This document shows, one piece after another, positions 43,901 to 53,370 of a stretch of 64,000 nt of DNA. This stretch comes from Paenibacillus eucommiae (GTDB lineage: Bacteria > Bacillota > Bacilli > Paenibacillales > NBRC-103111). Location: positions 1 to 64,000 of the forward strand of contig NZ_JAGGLB010000015.1 in the NCBI RefSeq assembly GCF_017874215.1. The letters run 5' to 3'. Under the pieces are notes generated by a model. The model was given only the letters and a program-made list of their open reading frames with translations. It had not been told where the DNA came from and ran no database searches. The position numbers were made by a program, and so were the translations under genes. Position 1 is the stretch's first letter; each line of letters starts with the position of its first letter.

Positions 43901-45924
43901 ACCAATAATCGTAATATTTCCTTCTTGCGGATCGATGATAAATCCATCTCCATCCAATCCCTGCAGAAGTCCATCATGAGCTGTTTCGTCTTCCATGCGG
44001 CTAAAGCCGATATAAATGTTCACAGCCTGGTTCGTGGATGGTTCCATGCCAGCTATCTCTGCAGCCGTTTTCGTTGATAAGTCAGCACCTGTAGATTTTT
44101 TTACGTACTCCTTGAACTTATTAGCAGATTCACGAATTTGATCACTAGCAGCTGTGGGGATAACAATGACTGCACGTGCTTCCCCATTTTCTACAATCAC
44201 AATACCATCTGGTATAATAAATGCATCTGTTTCAACGGCTTCTGTACCTTTATAACTCACCCGATATACAACAGACTGTTCAAACTCCTTTGTCGAAACG
44301 GATGGCACTTTTAAAGTGGCTGTTTTCGAGCTTGAATCCCACTCAATAACAATGGATTTGACTGACTTTATGTTTGTGAGGTTCATGACTTCCTGTACGG
44401 TAAAATCACCGATAGTTGGTACAGCATCTGGAGCCCTGTTAAACGTAACACTTATTGCCCCGTTAACTGCTGATACTGAAGCTATACTTACAGGGGGGGT
44501 CGTTCCATTATTTCCTTCATTGTTTCCACCATTATTCCCCCCGTTACCTCCACTATTTCCAGAAGGGACACCAGCACCTTCCAGCTTCAGTGGCTTGGTC
44601 TCAAATGTTGTTCCCTTTGCTTTTTCGTTCAAAGTAGCTTTCTCGATGACTCCAAGACCCCTTACTTTAAGAATTGCATTCAAAACCAAGGAAAAAATCT
44701 TAGCTCCCTTCCCCATATTCAAGGTTATATCCTTTGCTTGTTCAGCAACCGATAATTGATCTATCACACCTTGTGGAAATTCGATACTAATCCCTTTGGC
44801 AGCAGCTTCAACTTTGCCGAAATGGCCAAGTAATGTGACCTTCGAACCTGCTGGAAGTGCATCTATGAGCCTGATTAAGCTAACCGGAGCTGCGCTATCC
44901 GAGCCCAATTGCTCTAAAATAACCGAAGACCTTACAATCACCTCTGCCACGGTCGTCTTATCATTCACTACAATCCTTACCATTCCCGAGGCTCTATCCA
45001 CAATGACTGTTGCCATCACGCTGTTTTCCACGTGGATGCTGTTGATTCCCCCGCCTTTGATAGTCGTTGTTCCGAGGACAGTCACATTCTGAAGAAACAC
45101 ATCGCCCTCTTTGATGCCTTCGGCTAACAATAAATTCCCTGTTATCTTCATATTTTGCAGTGTCACCCCGGAAACATGGATGGCGACATTACCGTTAATG
45201 GATTGGACATCAGTATCAGATCCGTATGTGCCTGCTTGATTGTATACTATTACCTTTCTTGATTTTAAAGCCCGGTCTAAGGTAACAATTACTTCAGCAC
45301 GTGTGATCAAGGCTTGCGGCTTGAAGCTACCATCCTCATAACCCTCCATAATATGGGCGGCTGCAACAGCGGCTATAGCCCCCTTGCTCCACAATGCAAT
45401 CTGCTTGACATCCTTAAACACGTTAGCAGCATCGTTCTCTGATGTGATATCTAATTGCAGCAGACGAGCCAGAATTACGGCGGCCTCTTGCCTGCTGATG
45501 GCTTTCTTGAAACCGATTGTACCGTCGGTATAACCCTCCATGTAGCCTGCTTTTACCGCTTTGGAAACATCTTCGTAAACCCAGTCGGCTGCAGATAGAT
45601 CCGCAAATTCAATCTGTGTCTTTTCGTTAAAATTAAAGGAGCGGTTAATCAATGCAGCCGTTTCACCTCGGGTCACCGTTTGATCCGGCTTAAACGTACC
45701 CTCTGCATAGCCCTGGATAAGACCCGAATCCCCCCATGTTGTCAAAATGGTTCTGCCCAGTGGCCCTCCAAATCGGAGAACTGTGTCTGGACTGCGAAAG
45801 ATGAATCCAACGGTTCCGACTCTGCACCGAATACGGTGGAGATTGCTGAACCATATGAAGAAATTACAAGACAAAACATTAAACATAACAGAAAGATGTT
45901 TTTACTTTGTTTTTTCAAAACCAT
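40985..45924 (-). CDS. S-layer-anchored DUF4838 glycosidase-like protein, frameshifted near its start
   Basis: Intended length about 1,650 residues. The start ATG 45924 (GGAGGTG before it) encodes a signal peptide and the first half of an SLH motif (FSDLEGHWAE), then stops at 45742. The rest continues in another frame from about 45750 (ILTTWGDSGLIQGYAEG), so one base seems missing near 45744-45752. In order: three SLH domains, a beta-helix-like region, an Ig-like module, a GH20 N-terminal-like plus DUF4838 region, and two carbohydrate-binding-like modules around a second Ig-like module. It should sit on the cell surface and cut glycans for the neighbouring importer. Confidence 0.82.
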
Positions 45925-46040
45925 AGGACACCTCCAAAGTTAGCCAAACTAATGATCAGGGAATAATCTAACTGTTCACTTCCTTCGTGACGTTTCATCC
46001 CTCCTCCATTCTGCTTATTGCACATGTGTCTTGCACTCGT

Positions 46041-46102
46041 GCTTCTTGCTTCAAGAAGCTTGCATCTTGGATGTTGGCTCTTGGATGTTACATCTTGGAT
46101 CT
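46041..46102. repeat. Hairpin plus three 14-bp tandem repeats in the leader
   Basis: GCTTCTTG-ctt-CAAGAAGC (46041-46059) is followed by three units TGCATCTTGGATGT, TGGCTCTTGGATGT, TACATCTTGGATCT (46061-46102). It lies 120-180 bp upstream of the surface enzyme start, probably in its 5' leader. No protein is encoded. Confidence 0.7.
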
Positions 46103-46145
46103 TGCACTTTCCATCTTTACCTACAGCCTGCCGAACCATAAAAAA

Positions 46146-46238
46146 TGTAAGCGCTATTATCAAACGCTTATTCCTAATTATAGGTAAATTGCTTGTTTAA
46201 GGCTTTGCCCCCTCAGCCGATTTATTTGCATTTTTGCT
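46146..46238. promoter_or_regulatory. 64-bp shared element, copy B, plus cre-like site
   Basis: 46175-46238 matches copies A and C without gaps (core at 46214-46231). A cre-like TGTAAGCGCTATTA (46146-46159) matches TGWAANCGNTNWCA at 13 of 14 positions. It lies between the divergent surface enzyme gene and AraC copy A. Confidence 0.72.
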
Positions 46239-46283
46239 TATTCATAAACTTTTAAATAAGCTGCTGCAAATTAAGTGAACATC

Positions 46284-46312
46284 TCGACAACTTCATGCTG
46301 TTTTGCTATGCT
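46284..46312 (+). promoter_or_regulatory. Promoter of AraC copy A
   Basis: TCGACA (46284-46289), 17-bp spacer, TATGCT (46307-46312). The same boxes and spacing recur before AraC copy B, in a conserved block. Confidence 0.7.
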
Positions 46313-46373
46313 ATCATTAAATTTACGGATTATACTATGGAAACCCCATTTAATCACGAAGGAGGGCTGGAAA

Positions 46374-47267
46374 ATGGCATATCAGAAGTCCCCCCTACAA
46401 GAAGCTTTAATCATTTCCAACTTGTATACGTTTTATTATCACGAGCTTTCCAAAACCTTCTCCTTTCCCGGTGAAAGTCATAACTTCTGGGAAATGCTTT
46501 ATGTGGATATGGGCCGTGTCGAGGTTTTCGCTTACGATACTTATTTCACCATGAATCAGGGAGAATTTTTGCTTTTTAAACCTGATATGTTCCACACTTC
46601 CCGAACCGCCGATCAGATGGCTCCAAATATGATTAATATCTCCTTTGAATGCTTATCTGAAGCGATGAATGTGTTTGAGAATCGCGTTATAAGCTTGAAT
46701 GACCAGGAACGAAATATACTTACAGAAGTAATGAAAGAAGGGTTTTCTGCCTTCCAAACGCATACAGAAACCAGACCCGAAAGTTTGAACGGAGTTTTGC
46801 GGAAAGCAGATGCTCCTTTCGGTGCAGAGCAAATGATTAAAATCAGTCTGGAAAAACTGTTTATCCAGTTGATCAGGAGACTAGCCGTTGCTCAGACTCC
46901 CAAACTGTCCTTTCCCTCCAGAGAACATAAAGAAGATGAGCTCATCGTTCAAATCAAAACCTTCATGAAAGAACATATTAACCTTCCATTTTCTTTGGAG
47001 TCCTTATGCAGTCATGTTAACCTTGGAAAATCACAGATCAAAGATATTTTTCTCCGCCGAACAGGCACTGGTCTCCAACAGCATTATCTCCAGTTAAAAG
47101 TCGATGCAGTGAAATCATTGATCCGCGAAGAAAAGCTAAACTTTAGCGAGATCGCCGAAAAGCTTGGCTACAGCAGTGTTCATTACTTTTCGCGCCGCTT
47201 CAAGTTAGAAACTGGAATGACACCTTCAGAGTATGCAAAATCCGTAAAAGCCAGAATTTATGAATGA
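46374..47267 (+). CDS. AraC-family regulator, copy A
   Basis: 297 residues: a cupin sensor (KTFSFPGESHNFWEMLYVD..EFLLFKPDMFHTS) and two C-terminal helix-turn-helices (LCSHVNLGKSQIKDIFLRRT and IAEKLGYSSVHYFSRRFK with TGMTPSEYAKS). The start ATG 46374 follows GGAGGGCTG. It is near-identical in plan to the gene at 48915-49802. Divergent from the surface enzyme gene, it is the likely activator of this glycan locus. Confidence 0.92.
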   Translation: MAYQKSPLQEALIISNLYTFYYHELSKTFSFPGESHNFWEMLYVDMGRVEVFAYDTYFTMNQGEFLLFKPDMFHTSRTADQMAPNMINISFECLSEAMNVFENRVISLNDQERNILTEVMKEGFSAFQTHTETRPESLNGVLRKADAPFGAEQMIKISLEKLFIQLIRRLAVAQTPKLSFPSREHKEDELIVQIKTFMKEHINLPFSLESLCSHVNLGKSQIKDIFLRRTGTGLQQHYLQLKVDAVKSLIREEKLNFSEIAEKLGYSSVHYFSRRFKLETGMTPSEYAKSVKARIYE

Positions 47268-47331
47268 ATAAAATCGAGAATTTTTCTCCCTAGACTTCAC
47301 CCCAAAATTTATGCTAATAATTTGTTCATGA

Positions 47332-47383
47332 AAAGAGCCATCTCTCAGAAGCAGCAGAAGCTTCTTCTGAGAGATGGCTCTTT
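47332..47383. terminator. Strong bidirectional terminator
   Basis: A perfect 20-bp stem, AAAGAGCCATCTCTCAGAAG with its complement at 47364-47383. It separates AraC copy A from the convergent GH109-like copy B. Confidence 0.93.
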
Positions 47384-47413
47384 ATGCATACAGGAACTTT
47401 TTTGTACGGATCT

Positions 47414-48673
47414 TCAGCTCCCACTTCTTAAATCCGCGAAAATGGTTTCATCAATCTGATCCAGCGAATATTTGCTTGACGGAGCTTGAGAGCGACGAGT
47501 CCACTTCCCTTTGGTAAAGTCAGGAAAGCTTACAGGATGACCTCCTAGAGCAATTGATTGTTCCGATAGGACCGTCACAGCCATCCAAGCAGCCATATCG
47601 TAAACGTCTATCGGAGGTTCTATGCGTAACTGTATACTCTCCACAAAAGCACGCAGACAGAGGTAATCCATGCCTCCATGTCCGCCCTGAACCCCATCCT
47701 GTATGAACTCTTTCCAAAGAGGATGCTCATATTCGCTACGATAGTTGTCGAAAGGCTCCCAAGCGTGATGGGCACTTTTCCCTTCGATATAAATCGACTG
47801 ATTGTTTTCTATCCAGATCCCGTTTGTTCCTTGAACTCTTCCGTTTCTGGAGTACGGACGCGGCAGCGTTGTATCAAGCACAAGAAGAATTGTCTCTCCG
47901 TTTGCACATTTTATCATCGTAGTGACAATATCGCCCTGGGTAATCTCCCTTTCCCTCAAGGGATGCTCTTTATCCAAATTGTGCTCCATCCATCGCTTGA
48001 GCCCCCGGGATTTCGAGGCCATCGAGCTTAGTGTCAGGAACTGGTTGCCTCTATTTATTCCTAGATACTTGGCAACAGGACCCAGTCCATGAGTGGGGTA
48101 CGTGTCCGCGTTCCTTTTTACATAATGATCAATAAACCTGTTCTCACCCTCCTTGGCAATTTCTTCTCTAAGGTCATGCTCGTAGCCACCCTGACAGTGA
48201 ACAAGCTGGCCAAACAAACCTTTTCTCACCATATTGAATAACGTCATTTCCTCTCGTCCGTAACAGCAGTTCTCAAGCAGCATACAAGGTACTCCTGTTG
48301 CCTCTGAAGTTCGCACCAGCTCCAGGCATTCATCCAGAGAAGCCGCGCCTCCAACCTCTGACCCGACATATTTCCCTGCCTTCATAGCAGCAATCGCGAT
48401 TTCCACATGACTAGTCCAGCCGGTGGAAATAATGACGCCTTCCACATCGTCACGTTCCAAAAGCGCTTTATAATCACGATAACCTTCCGGTTTCTGACGA
48501 TCTGCAGCTTCTGCCAGCTCCATAGTCATTTGCAATCTGTCCTCCGAAGAATCGCAGACTGCTGCTACCTCAACATCATCCATACTCAAAAGATTACTTA
48601 CCAGACCACGCCCCCGCTCTCCGAGGCCGATAACACCCAACCGCACCTTGCGTTGAACCTTTGCTTGAAGCAT
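47414..48673 (-). CDS. GH109-like Gfo/Idh/MocA protein, copy B
   Basis: 419 residues, aligning end to end with copy A at 39070-40332, with the same VIGLGERGRGL, LLENCCYGREEMTLFNMV and GGHGGMDYL blocks. Differences are mostly conservative; one short indel falls near residue 185. AGGAAGGTG precedes ATG 48673. Unlike copy A it has no transporter behind it and stands alone between two AraC genes. Either enzyme could be redundant, or each may prefer a different sugar. Confidence 0.86.
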   Translation of the reverse strand: MLQAKVQRKVRLGVIGLGERGRGLVSNLLSMDDVEVAAVCDSSEDRLQMTMELAEAADRQKPEGYRDYKALLERDDVEGVIISTGWTSHVEIAIAAMKAGKYVGSEVGGAASLDECLELVRTSEATGVPCMLLENCCYGREEMTLFNMVRKGLFGQLVHCQGGYEHDLREEIAKEGENRFIDHYVKRNADTYPTHGLGPVAKYLGINRGNQFLTLSSMASKSRGLKRWMEHNLDKEHPLREREITQGDIVTTMIKCANGETILLVLDTTLPRPYSRNGRVQGTNGIWIENNQSIYIEGKSAHHAWEPFDNYRSEYEHPLWKEFIQDGVQGGHGGMDYLCLRAFVESIQLRIEPPIDVYDMAAWMAVTVLSEQSIALGGHPVSFPDFTKGKWTRRSQAPSSKYSLDQIDETIFADLRSGS

Positions 48674-48721
48674 TAATATTCACCTTCCTAAAGTTATGTA
48701 TACGAATATATACGATGACCC

Positions 48722-48785
48722 TAATTATATAGATATTACTTATTTAAAGCTTTGCCTTGCCAGCCGATTTATTTGCATCCCTGCT
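48722..48785. promoter_or_regulatory. 64-bp shared element, copy C
   Basis: Aligned without gaps to copies A and B (core CAGCCGATTTATTTGCAT at 48761-48778). It lies 49 bp upstream of GH109-like copy B. No cre-like site is seen in this copy. Confidence 0.72.
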
Positions 48786-48828
48786 TGTCCTTGAACAAGA
48801 ATTTACTGTTCCTAGTTAAGTAAACATC

Positions 48829-48857
48829 TCGACAACTTAATCCTGATTTGCTATGCT
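48829..48857 (+). promoter_or_regulatory. Promoter of AraC copy B
   Basis: TCGACA (48829-48834), 17-bp spacer, TATGCT (48852-48857), in the same context as the copy A promoter. Confidence 0.7.
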
Positions 48858-48914
48858 AGCATTAAATTTACGAGTCCTACTAAAGAACACCCTATCATAA
48901 AGGAGGGCTGAAAA

Positions 48915-49802
48915 ATGGCATATCAGAAGTCCCCTTTTCAAGAACCGTTAATCATTTCAAATCTGTATACGTTTTATTACCACGAACATTCCAAAACCTT
49001 CTCCTTTCCTGGAGAGAGTCATGACTTCTGGGAGATGCTGTATGTTGATAAAGGCAAGGTGGAAGTTTTCGCTTACGATAATTATTTCACCATGAGTCAA
49101 GGAGAGTTCTTGTTACTAAAGCCTGATACGTTCCATACATCTCGAACACTAGATCAATTAGCGCCTAATGCTGTCAACATTTCCTTCGAATGCCTATCAC
49201 AAGCGATGAATGTGTTTGAAAATCGGGTAATCAGCTTGAATGACCGCGAACGAAATCTGCTGACAGAAGTTGTGAGAGAAGGGTTTTCCGCCTTCCAGCC
49301 GCTGATTGACACAAAGCCCGAGAGCTCAAACGGAGTTCTGCGGAGAGCAGACGCCCCATTCGGAGCGGAACAAATGATCAAGACTGGTTTAGAACGCTTG
49401 CTTATCCAGTTGGTCAGAAGACTCACCGTTGCTCAGACTTCCAAATTGTCCTTTCCCTCCAGAGAGCATAAGGAAGATGAGCTTATCGTTCAGATCAAGT
49501 CTTTTATGAGAAAACATATCGGCCTTCCCTTTTCTTTGGAAGCTTTGTGCAGCCATGTCAACCTTGGTAAATCACAAATTAAAGATATTTTTCTCCGCCA
49601 AACAGGCTTAGGTTTACAGCAATATTATCTCGAATTAAAAATCCTTGAAATAAAACACTTAATTCGCGAAGAAAAACATAACTTTACCGAAATTGCAGAA
49701 ATGCTCGGCTACAGCAGTGTTCATTATTTTTCGCGCCGCTTCAAGCTGGAAACAGGAATGACTCCTTCAGAGTACGCTAAATCTGTAAAAGCCAGAATTT
49801 AA
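48915..49802 (+). CDS. AraC-family regulator, copy B
   Basis: 295 residues, the paralogue of the gene at 46374-47267, with the same cupin sensor and the two helix-turn-helices (LCSHVNLGKSQIKDIFLRQT; IAEMLGYSSVHYFSRRFK). GGAGGGCTG precedes the ATG. The DNA-reading helices are virtually unchanged between copies, so both should bind the same sites; the sensor halves differ more. It is divergent from GH109-like copy B. Confidence 0.92.
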   Translation: MAYQKSPFQEPLIISNLYTFYYHEHSKTFSFPGESHDFWEMLYVDKGKVEVFAYDNYFTMSQGEFLLLKPDTFHTSRTLDQLAPNAVNISFECLSQAMNVFENRVISLNDRERNLLTEVVREGFSAFQPLIDTKPESSNGVLRRADAPFGAEQMIKTGLERLLIQLVRRLTVAQTSKLSFPSREHKEDELIVQIKSFMRKHIGLPFSLEALCSHVNLGKSQIKDIFLRQTGLGLQQYYLELKILEIKHLIREEKHNFTEIAEMLGYSSVHYFSRRFKLETGMTPSEYAKSVKARI

Positions 49803-49837
49803 CATATATAGGATAAACGAACCATATTCCCATCATT

Positions 49838-49890
49838 AAAAAGAGCCACCCTCTTAGCCGGTGAATGCTAAGGATAGATGGCTCTCTTTT
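49838..49890. terminator. Bidirectional terminator
   Basis: AAAAAGAGCCA and TGGCTCTCTTTT arms with an inner TTAGC/GCTAA stem. It separates AraC copy B from the convergent deacetylase gene. Confidence 0.8.
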
Positions 49891-49901
49891 ACATATTTGA
49901 A

Positions 49902-51194
49902 TTAAGCAATATAACGGTTCATCAGTTCTTTTCGGGAAATTGCAATGATTTTCGGAACGAGCCGTTCTGTCTTTAGCTTTAATCGTTTCTTGCCCTGGGG
50001 ATGAAGTACAGATAGCAGTAACCTTAAATAGGATTGTGTTAAATAGGAAAAAATGCCCCGCGGTAGATCAATAATCGAAAAACCAAGCTTTCTCGCACCT
50101 CTATGAATCAGAGTAATTCCATATAAACCTTTGACATCTTTATAATTAGGGTCATTTTGCAATAACCAACGAATAAGCGGCATTAGTTGTTCCGTTTTTC
50201 TTATGATTTGAATGGCCAGATGAACGGAAGAAGGCGAATTATTGCTTAATTTAAGTAGTAATTTATTATCGAAATGAAGCTCGGCTATAAGATCTCCTTT
50301 GGCGATAACCTCGCCATCCTCTAATGTTATGCTTTGATTTCCCGTGTATGCTTTTATCCTTAATTTCAGCAACGGATTTTCTGTATCGACAGGCATTAAA
50401 TGAAACAATTTAACGAAACAACGCTCCCAAAGCATCCAAGAGGCTACGAGCAACTGTTTGAATCGACTCATACCTAAGGCTCGCTCCCCCTTCTTAGGTT
50501 TCTTAGAGTTCTCCATCATCTCATCAATTCGAACACATTTGAATTTTCGGTTGTTTAAATCAAGCAGCACTTCATCCAATGCCCGCAACATAAGCTCAGG
50601 AGCATTCTCGTCAGCCCCTAGTGTCTCGCCACTGTCATGCAATAAGATGATCGAGCCATCTGTAATTGTACTGAGTTTCTTTCTTAATCGCTTGCTGCTG
50701 ACACGACTGTTCCAATCCCAAGCCATCAATGACCATAGAACAAGTACAAAATCCTTTTTTAGAAAAAAGTCTCCTAAACTTAATATGCCCCAAGGTGGTC
50801 TATAATAAGCAGGACGCGTGCCGGTTATGGCTTCAATCGTATCCGCGGAGCGGTTTACCTGGCCTTGTCTTACTCCCCATGGAGTCATTAGCCAATTGGA
50901 GTGATGGTAGTAATTATGAATGCCAATTTGATGCCCCTCTTGATGAATTCGCTGAATAATTTCTGGATACTTCTCTGCTTTGGAACCAAGAACAAAAAAA
51001 GTTGCTTTCACGTTGTGCTTGTTTAAAATATCCAATAGCGTAGGTGTGTATCGAGGATCCGGGCCATCATCAAACGTGAACGCCACTTCTCGTTGAGTCT
51101 TGCCTTTATGGAAAACCCCCAAACCGAGCATACGGGTTAATACCCAAGGAATAAACATGTACATCGTAAGAAAGCTTAAGATAACTCCTCGCAC
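49902..51194 (-). CDS. Polysaccharide deacetylase fused to YkoP-like domain
   Basis: 430 residues. After an N-terminal helix (signal anchor, 1-25) comes a NodB/CE4 domain: TFDDGPDP (catalytic base and metal Asp), HNYYHHS (metal His), RPPWG, DWNS and ILLHDSG. It removes N- or O-acetyl groups from a surface glycan or wall sugar. Residues about 240-430 repeat the domain found at the end of the DedA protein at 23370-24557 (MLWERCF, SITLEDGEVIAKGDLIAELHFDN, LYGITLIHRG, LLLSVLHPQG). GTG start 51194 has GGAGGG 6 bases upstream. Confidence 0.88.
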   Translation of the reverse strand: MRGVILSFLTMYMFIPWVLTRMLGLGVFHKGKTQREVAFTFDDGPDPRYTPTLLDILNKHNVKATFFVLGSKAEKYPEIIQRIHQEGHQIGIHNYYHHSNWLMTPWGVRQGQVNRSADTIEAITGTRPAYYRPPWGILSLGDFFLKKDFVLVLWSLMAWDWNSRVSSKRLRKKLSTITDGSIILLHDSGETLGADENAPELMLRALDEVLLDLNNRKFKCVRIDEMMENSKKPKKGERALGMSRFKQLLVASWMLWERCFVKLFHLMPVDTENPLLKLRIKAYTGNQSITLEDGEVIAKGDLIAELHFDNKLLLKLSNNSPSSVHLAIQIIRKTEQLMPLIRWLLQNDPNYKDVKGLYGITLIHRGARKLGFSIIDLPRGIFSYLTQSYLRLLLSVLHPQGKKRLKLKTERLVPKIIAISRKELMNRYIA

Positions 51195-51419
51195 GGTCTT
51201 CCCTCCAGTATAATAAAAAAATCTCTTTAGGGTGTATGATTATATTATAACATGTTGAAGTGCGCTTTGGTTCGTTTTACTCATTCTTTTCCAGAGACTT
51301 AAAAGGGACACTTGTAAAATGAATGTTATTGTACTATGTGCGGCACGGACAGCACTTATGCAAGGTGGGTTTGATTAACAAACGGGGAATAAAAAAATAT
51401 AACTTCAAAATAAAATCCA

Positions 51420-51596
51420 CTACTTTTTTCTTTTTTTATTTTTAATTTCTCCTTTTATTTTCCCGGTTTCCTCATCCACTATTAATATACTTAAATCTGT
51501 AAAAGATCCTCTCAAATTAAACAATTCCATAATGGCCTCCTCTTTAGTCATAGCTTTGCTAAGCTTTTTTCCATTATGATAAATGAAATATTGCAT
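51420..51596 (-). CDS. Hypothetical small basic protein
   Basis: 58 residues (MQYFIYHNGKKLSKAMTKEE at the start; a Lys-rich KNKKRKK end). GAGGGG lies 9 bases before the ATG. No family recognised. The 51195-51419 stretch between it and the deacetylase promoter region shows nothing else. Confidence 0.55.
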   Translation of the reverse strand: MQYFIYHNGKKLSKAMTKEEAIMELFNLRGSFTDLSILIVDEETGKIKGEIKNKKRKK

Positions 51597-51725
51597 TCAT
51601 TCATACCCCTCGGAGCTACGGTTTCAAACCCCAAAATCAACCATAACCGCATTGTGGTTCAAGTATGTAACAGTGAGGGGGTGTTTGAATAACTCGAATC
51701 TATTCATTACTCTCAAGATTAATAA

Positions 51726-52652
51726 TCAGATTTGGGATGACAAAATTCTTGTTATCGCCAACCTCGTCTTCTGTAAGGCTTCGCGAAGCGGCTCCGTTTC
51801 TCCCTGGAATGGGTGTACAGTACCAAATGTATGATTGCCGCCTTGTATGTGTATCCATTCTATTTCCGGGTTAAGCGCTACTAATCGTTCAGAGCCTTCA
51901 CGCAAAAAGCGTCCGTCTTCGGTGCCTTGAATCAGAACAATGGGGAAGGAAGCCCCAACAATTCTTGCCTGAAGATCGAACCTCTCCCGATTAGCTTCCA
52001 TATCCTGCAGAATCTCAACATCCAGCGGCATGTTTTGCTTGGTACGTCCATTATATGTAAAAGCTCTTCCGCTATTTCTCATTTCTTTTTTCATCTCTTC
52101 ATTGAGCAAATCGACATCGGAAATCCCATTCCAGCTTATAACGCCATCAATTTCACCGGGATGATCTAAAGCATAAATATAGCAAACGCCTGCGCCTCTG
52201 CTATGGCCTATTAGAAACAGTGCTTCCCTGGCTTCCTCGTTCACGTGAACAATTTGCTCATCCTGCTCCTCAATTTGAGCTTTTTGAAATTCCACGATAC
52301 CTTCTACAACCTGATTTTGTACAAAGTGGCTTCTGAAAGCCCCCGAACGGATCAGCCGAACCACAGTGCCTAAATCCTCCAGATCCCGCGAATAAGTTTG
52401 CACAGCAAATTTCTCTAATTCTGTGAAATCAAGCAGGCCTTCCCCAACGCCATTATAGGAAAAATTAATCGTGATAACATCGAATGTATCCGCCAGTTCA
52501 GCGGCAGCATGGGGAAACATTCCCCAATCTTTGAAACCTTTAAATCCATGACAAAGCACCACTGTAGCTACAGCGGGCTGCGTCCTCGCTGCAAAATAAT
52601 CTCCTCTAACGATACGGTCCTCATCCATCATGAGACGAAATGGTTTTGACAT
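51726..52652 (-). CDS. Alpha/beta hydrolase
   Basis: 308 residues, cytoplasmic. Oxyanion strand VVLCHGFKGFKDWG, nucleophile GHSRGAG, acid in QGTEDG and His in GGNHTFG: a complete triad. The long insert between strands (about 80-135, rich in Glu/Gln) is a lid. It resembles bacterial feruloyl-esterase-like and dienelactone-hydrolase-like proteins, but the substrate is not readable. GGAGGAAACGT precedes the ATG. Confidence 0.88.
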   Translation of the reverse strand: MSKPFRLMMDEDRIVRGDYFAARTQPAVATVVLCHGFKGFKDWGMFPHAAAELADTFDVITINFSYNGVGEGLLDFTELEKFAVQTYSRDLEDLGTVVRLIRSGAFRSHFVQNQVVEGIVEFQKAQIEEQDEQIVHVNEEAREALFLIGHSRGAGVCYIYALDHPGEIDGVISWNGISDVDLLNEEMKKEMRNSGRAFTYNGRTKQNMPLDVEILQDMEANRERFDLQARIVGASFPIVLIQGTEDGRFLREGSERLVALNPEIEWIHIQGGNHTFGTVHPFQGETEPLREALQKTRLAITRILSSQI

Positions 52653-52752
52653 ACGTTTCCTCCTCGATTAGATCACGCTTATATATTTTATAATCTTAGC
52701 GATACTATTGCCAGTTTCATTATTTGAGTGTGCAAATCCGCTCAGCTCTCTA

Positions 52753-53370
52753 TTATGGGGCAATCAGCAGCTCACGTCCCTGCGGTTGATTCGATGACTT
52801 ATCCGGCTCCAGAGTAATCTTAACCGAACTAAATACTTGTCCATTAGTTAATGTATACAGCAGCATGCCTTCGCCATCTTTGTTGACTAGAAAGCTGCCG
52901 CCGCTCCAGAACTTGCCCTCATTGCCCATCCACATCCGATAGGACTCACTGCTTTGTGTGGCAGGAAGACCACTTACATGCAGAACAACTTGCGTGCTTT
53001 CTCCCCGCTGCATAAGTAAGACGTTGCCTGCCCCCTTTGACACACTTGGATCAACAAGGCGAAGTTCGGTCTTCTTTTGAAGCTCCCAAGGGATTTGAGC
53101 ACTCTCAGCGACGCTTGTATCTTCAGCAACCTTAGATCTGCCATTCTGCTCACCTAGCATATAGCCCCCTAGAATAAGCATAACTATAGCCACTGAGACC
53201 AAGCTCCAATTGCGAAAGCCAGGGTAGATCCTTGCAGAGGTATGCGCTTTAATTTCGGCCACAACCTCTTCTACAGCTTCTTCCAAAGCTTCCTCAGACT
53301 CCATAGATTCATCTAGCTCGGATAACTCTTTCGACTTGCGCTTACGCTCATTCAAATCCTGCTCCTCCAT
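52753..53370 (-). CDS. RskA-like anti-sigma C-terminal domain protein
   Basis: 205 residues: an acidic cytoplasmic lead (15-60), one membrane helix (about 60-80) and an extracytoplasmic RskA-like domain (WELQKKTELRLVDPS...LHVSGLPATQSSESYRMWM...GEGMLLYTL). The zinc-binding or helical sigma-binding module of true anti-sigma factors is absent and no sigma gene is adjacent. AGGAGGG precedes ATG 53370. Confidence 0.75.
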   Translation of the reverse strand: MEEQDLNERKRKSKELSELDESMESEEALEEAVEEVVAEIKAHTSARIYPGFRNWSLVSVAIVMLILGGYMLGEQNGRSKVAEDTSVAESAQIPWELQKKTELRLVDPSVSKGAGNVLLMQRGESTQVVLHVSGLPATQSSESYRMWMGNEGKFWSGGSFLVNKDGEGMLLYTLTNGQVFSSVKITLEPDKSSNQPQGRELLIAP

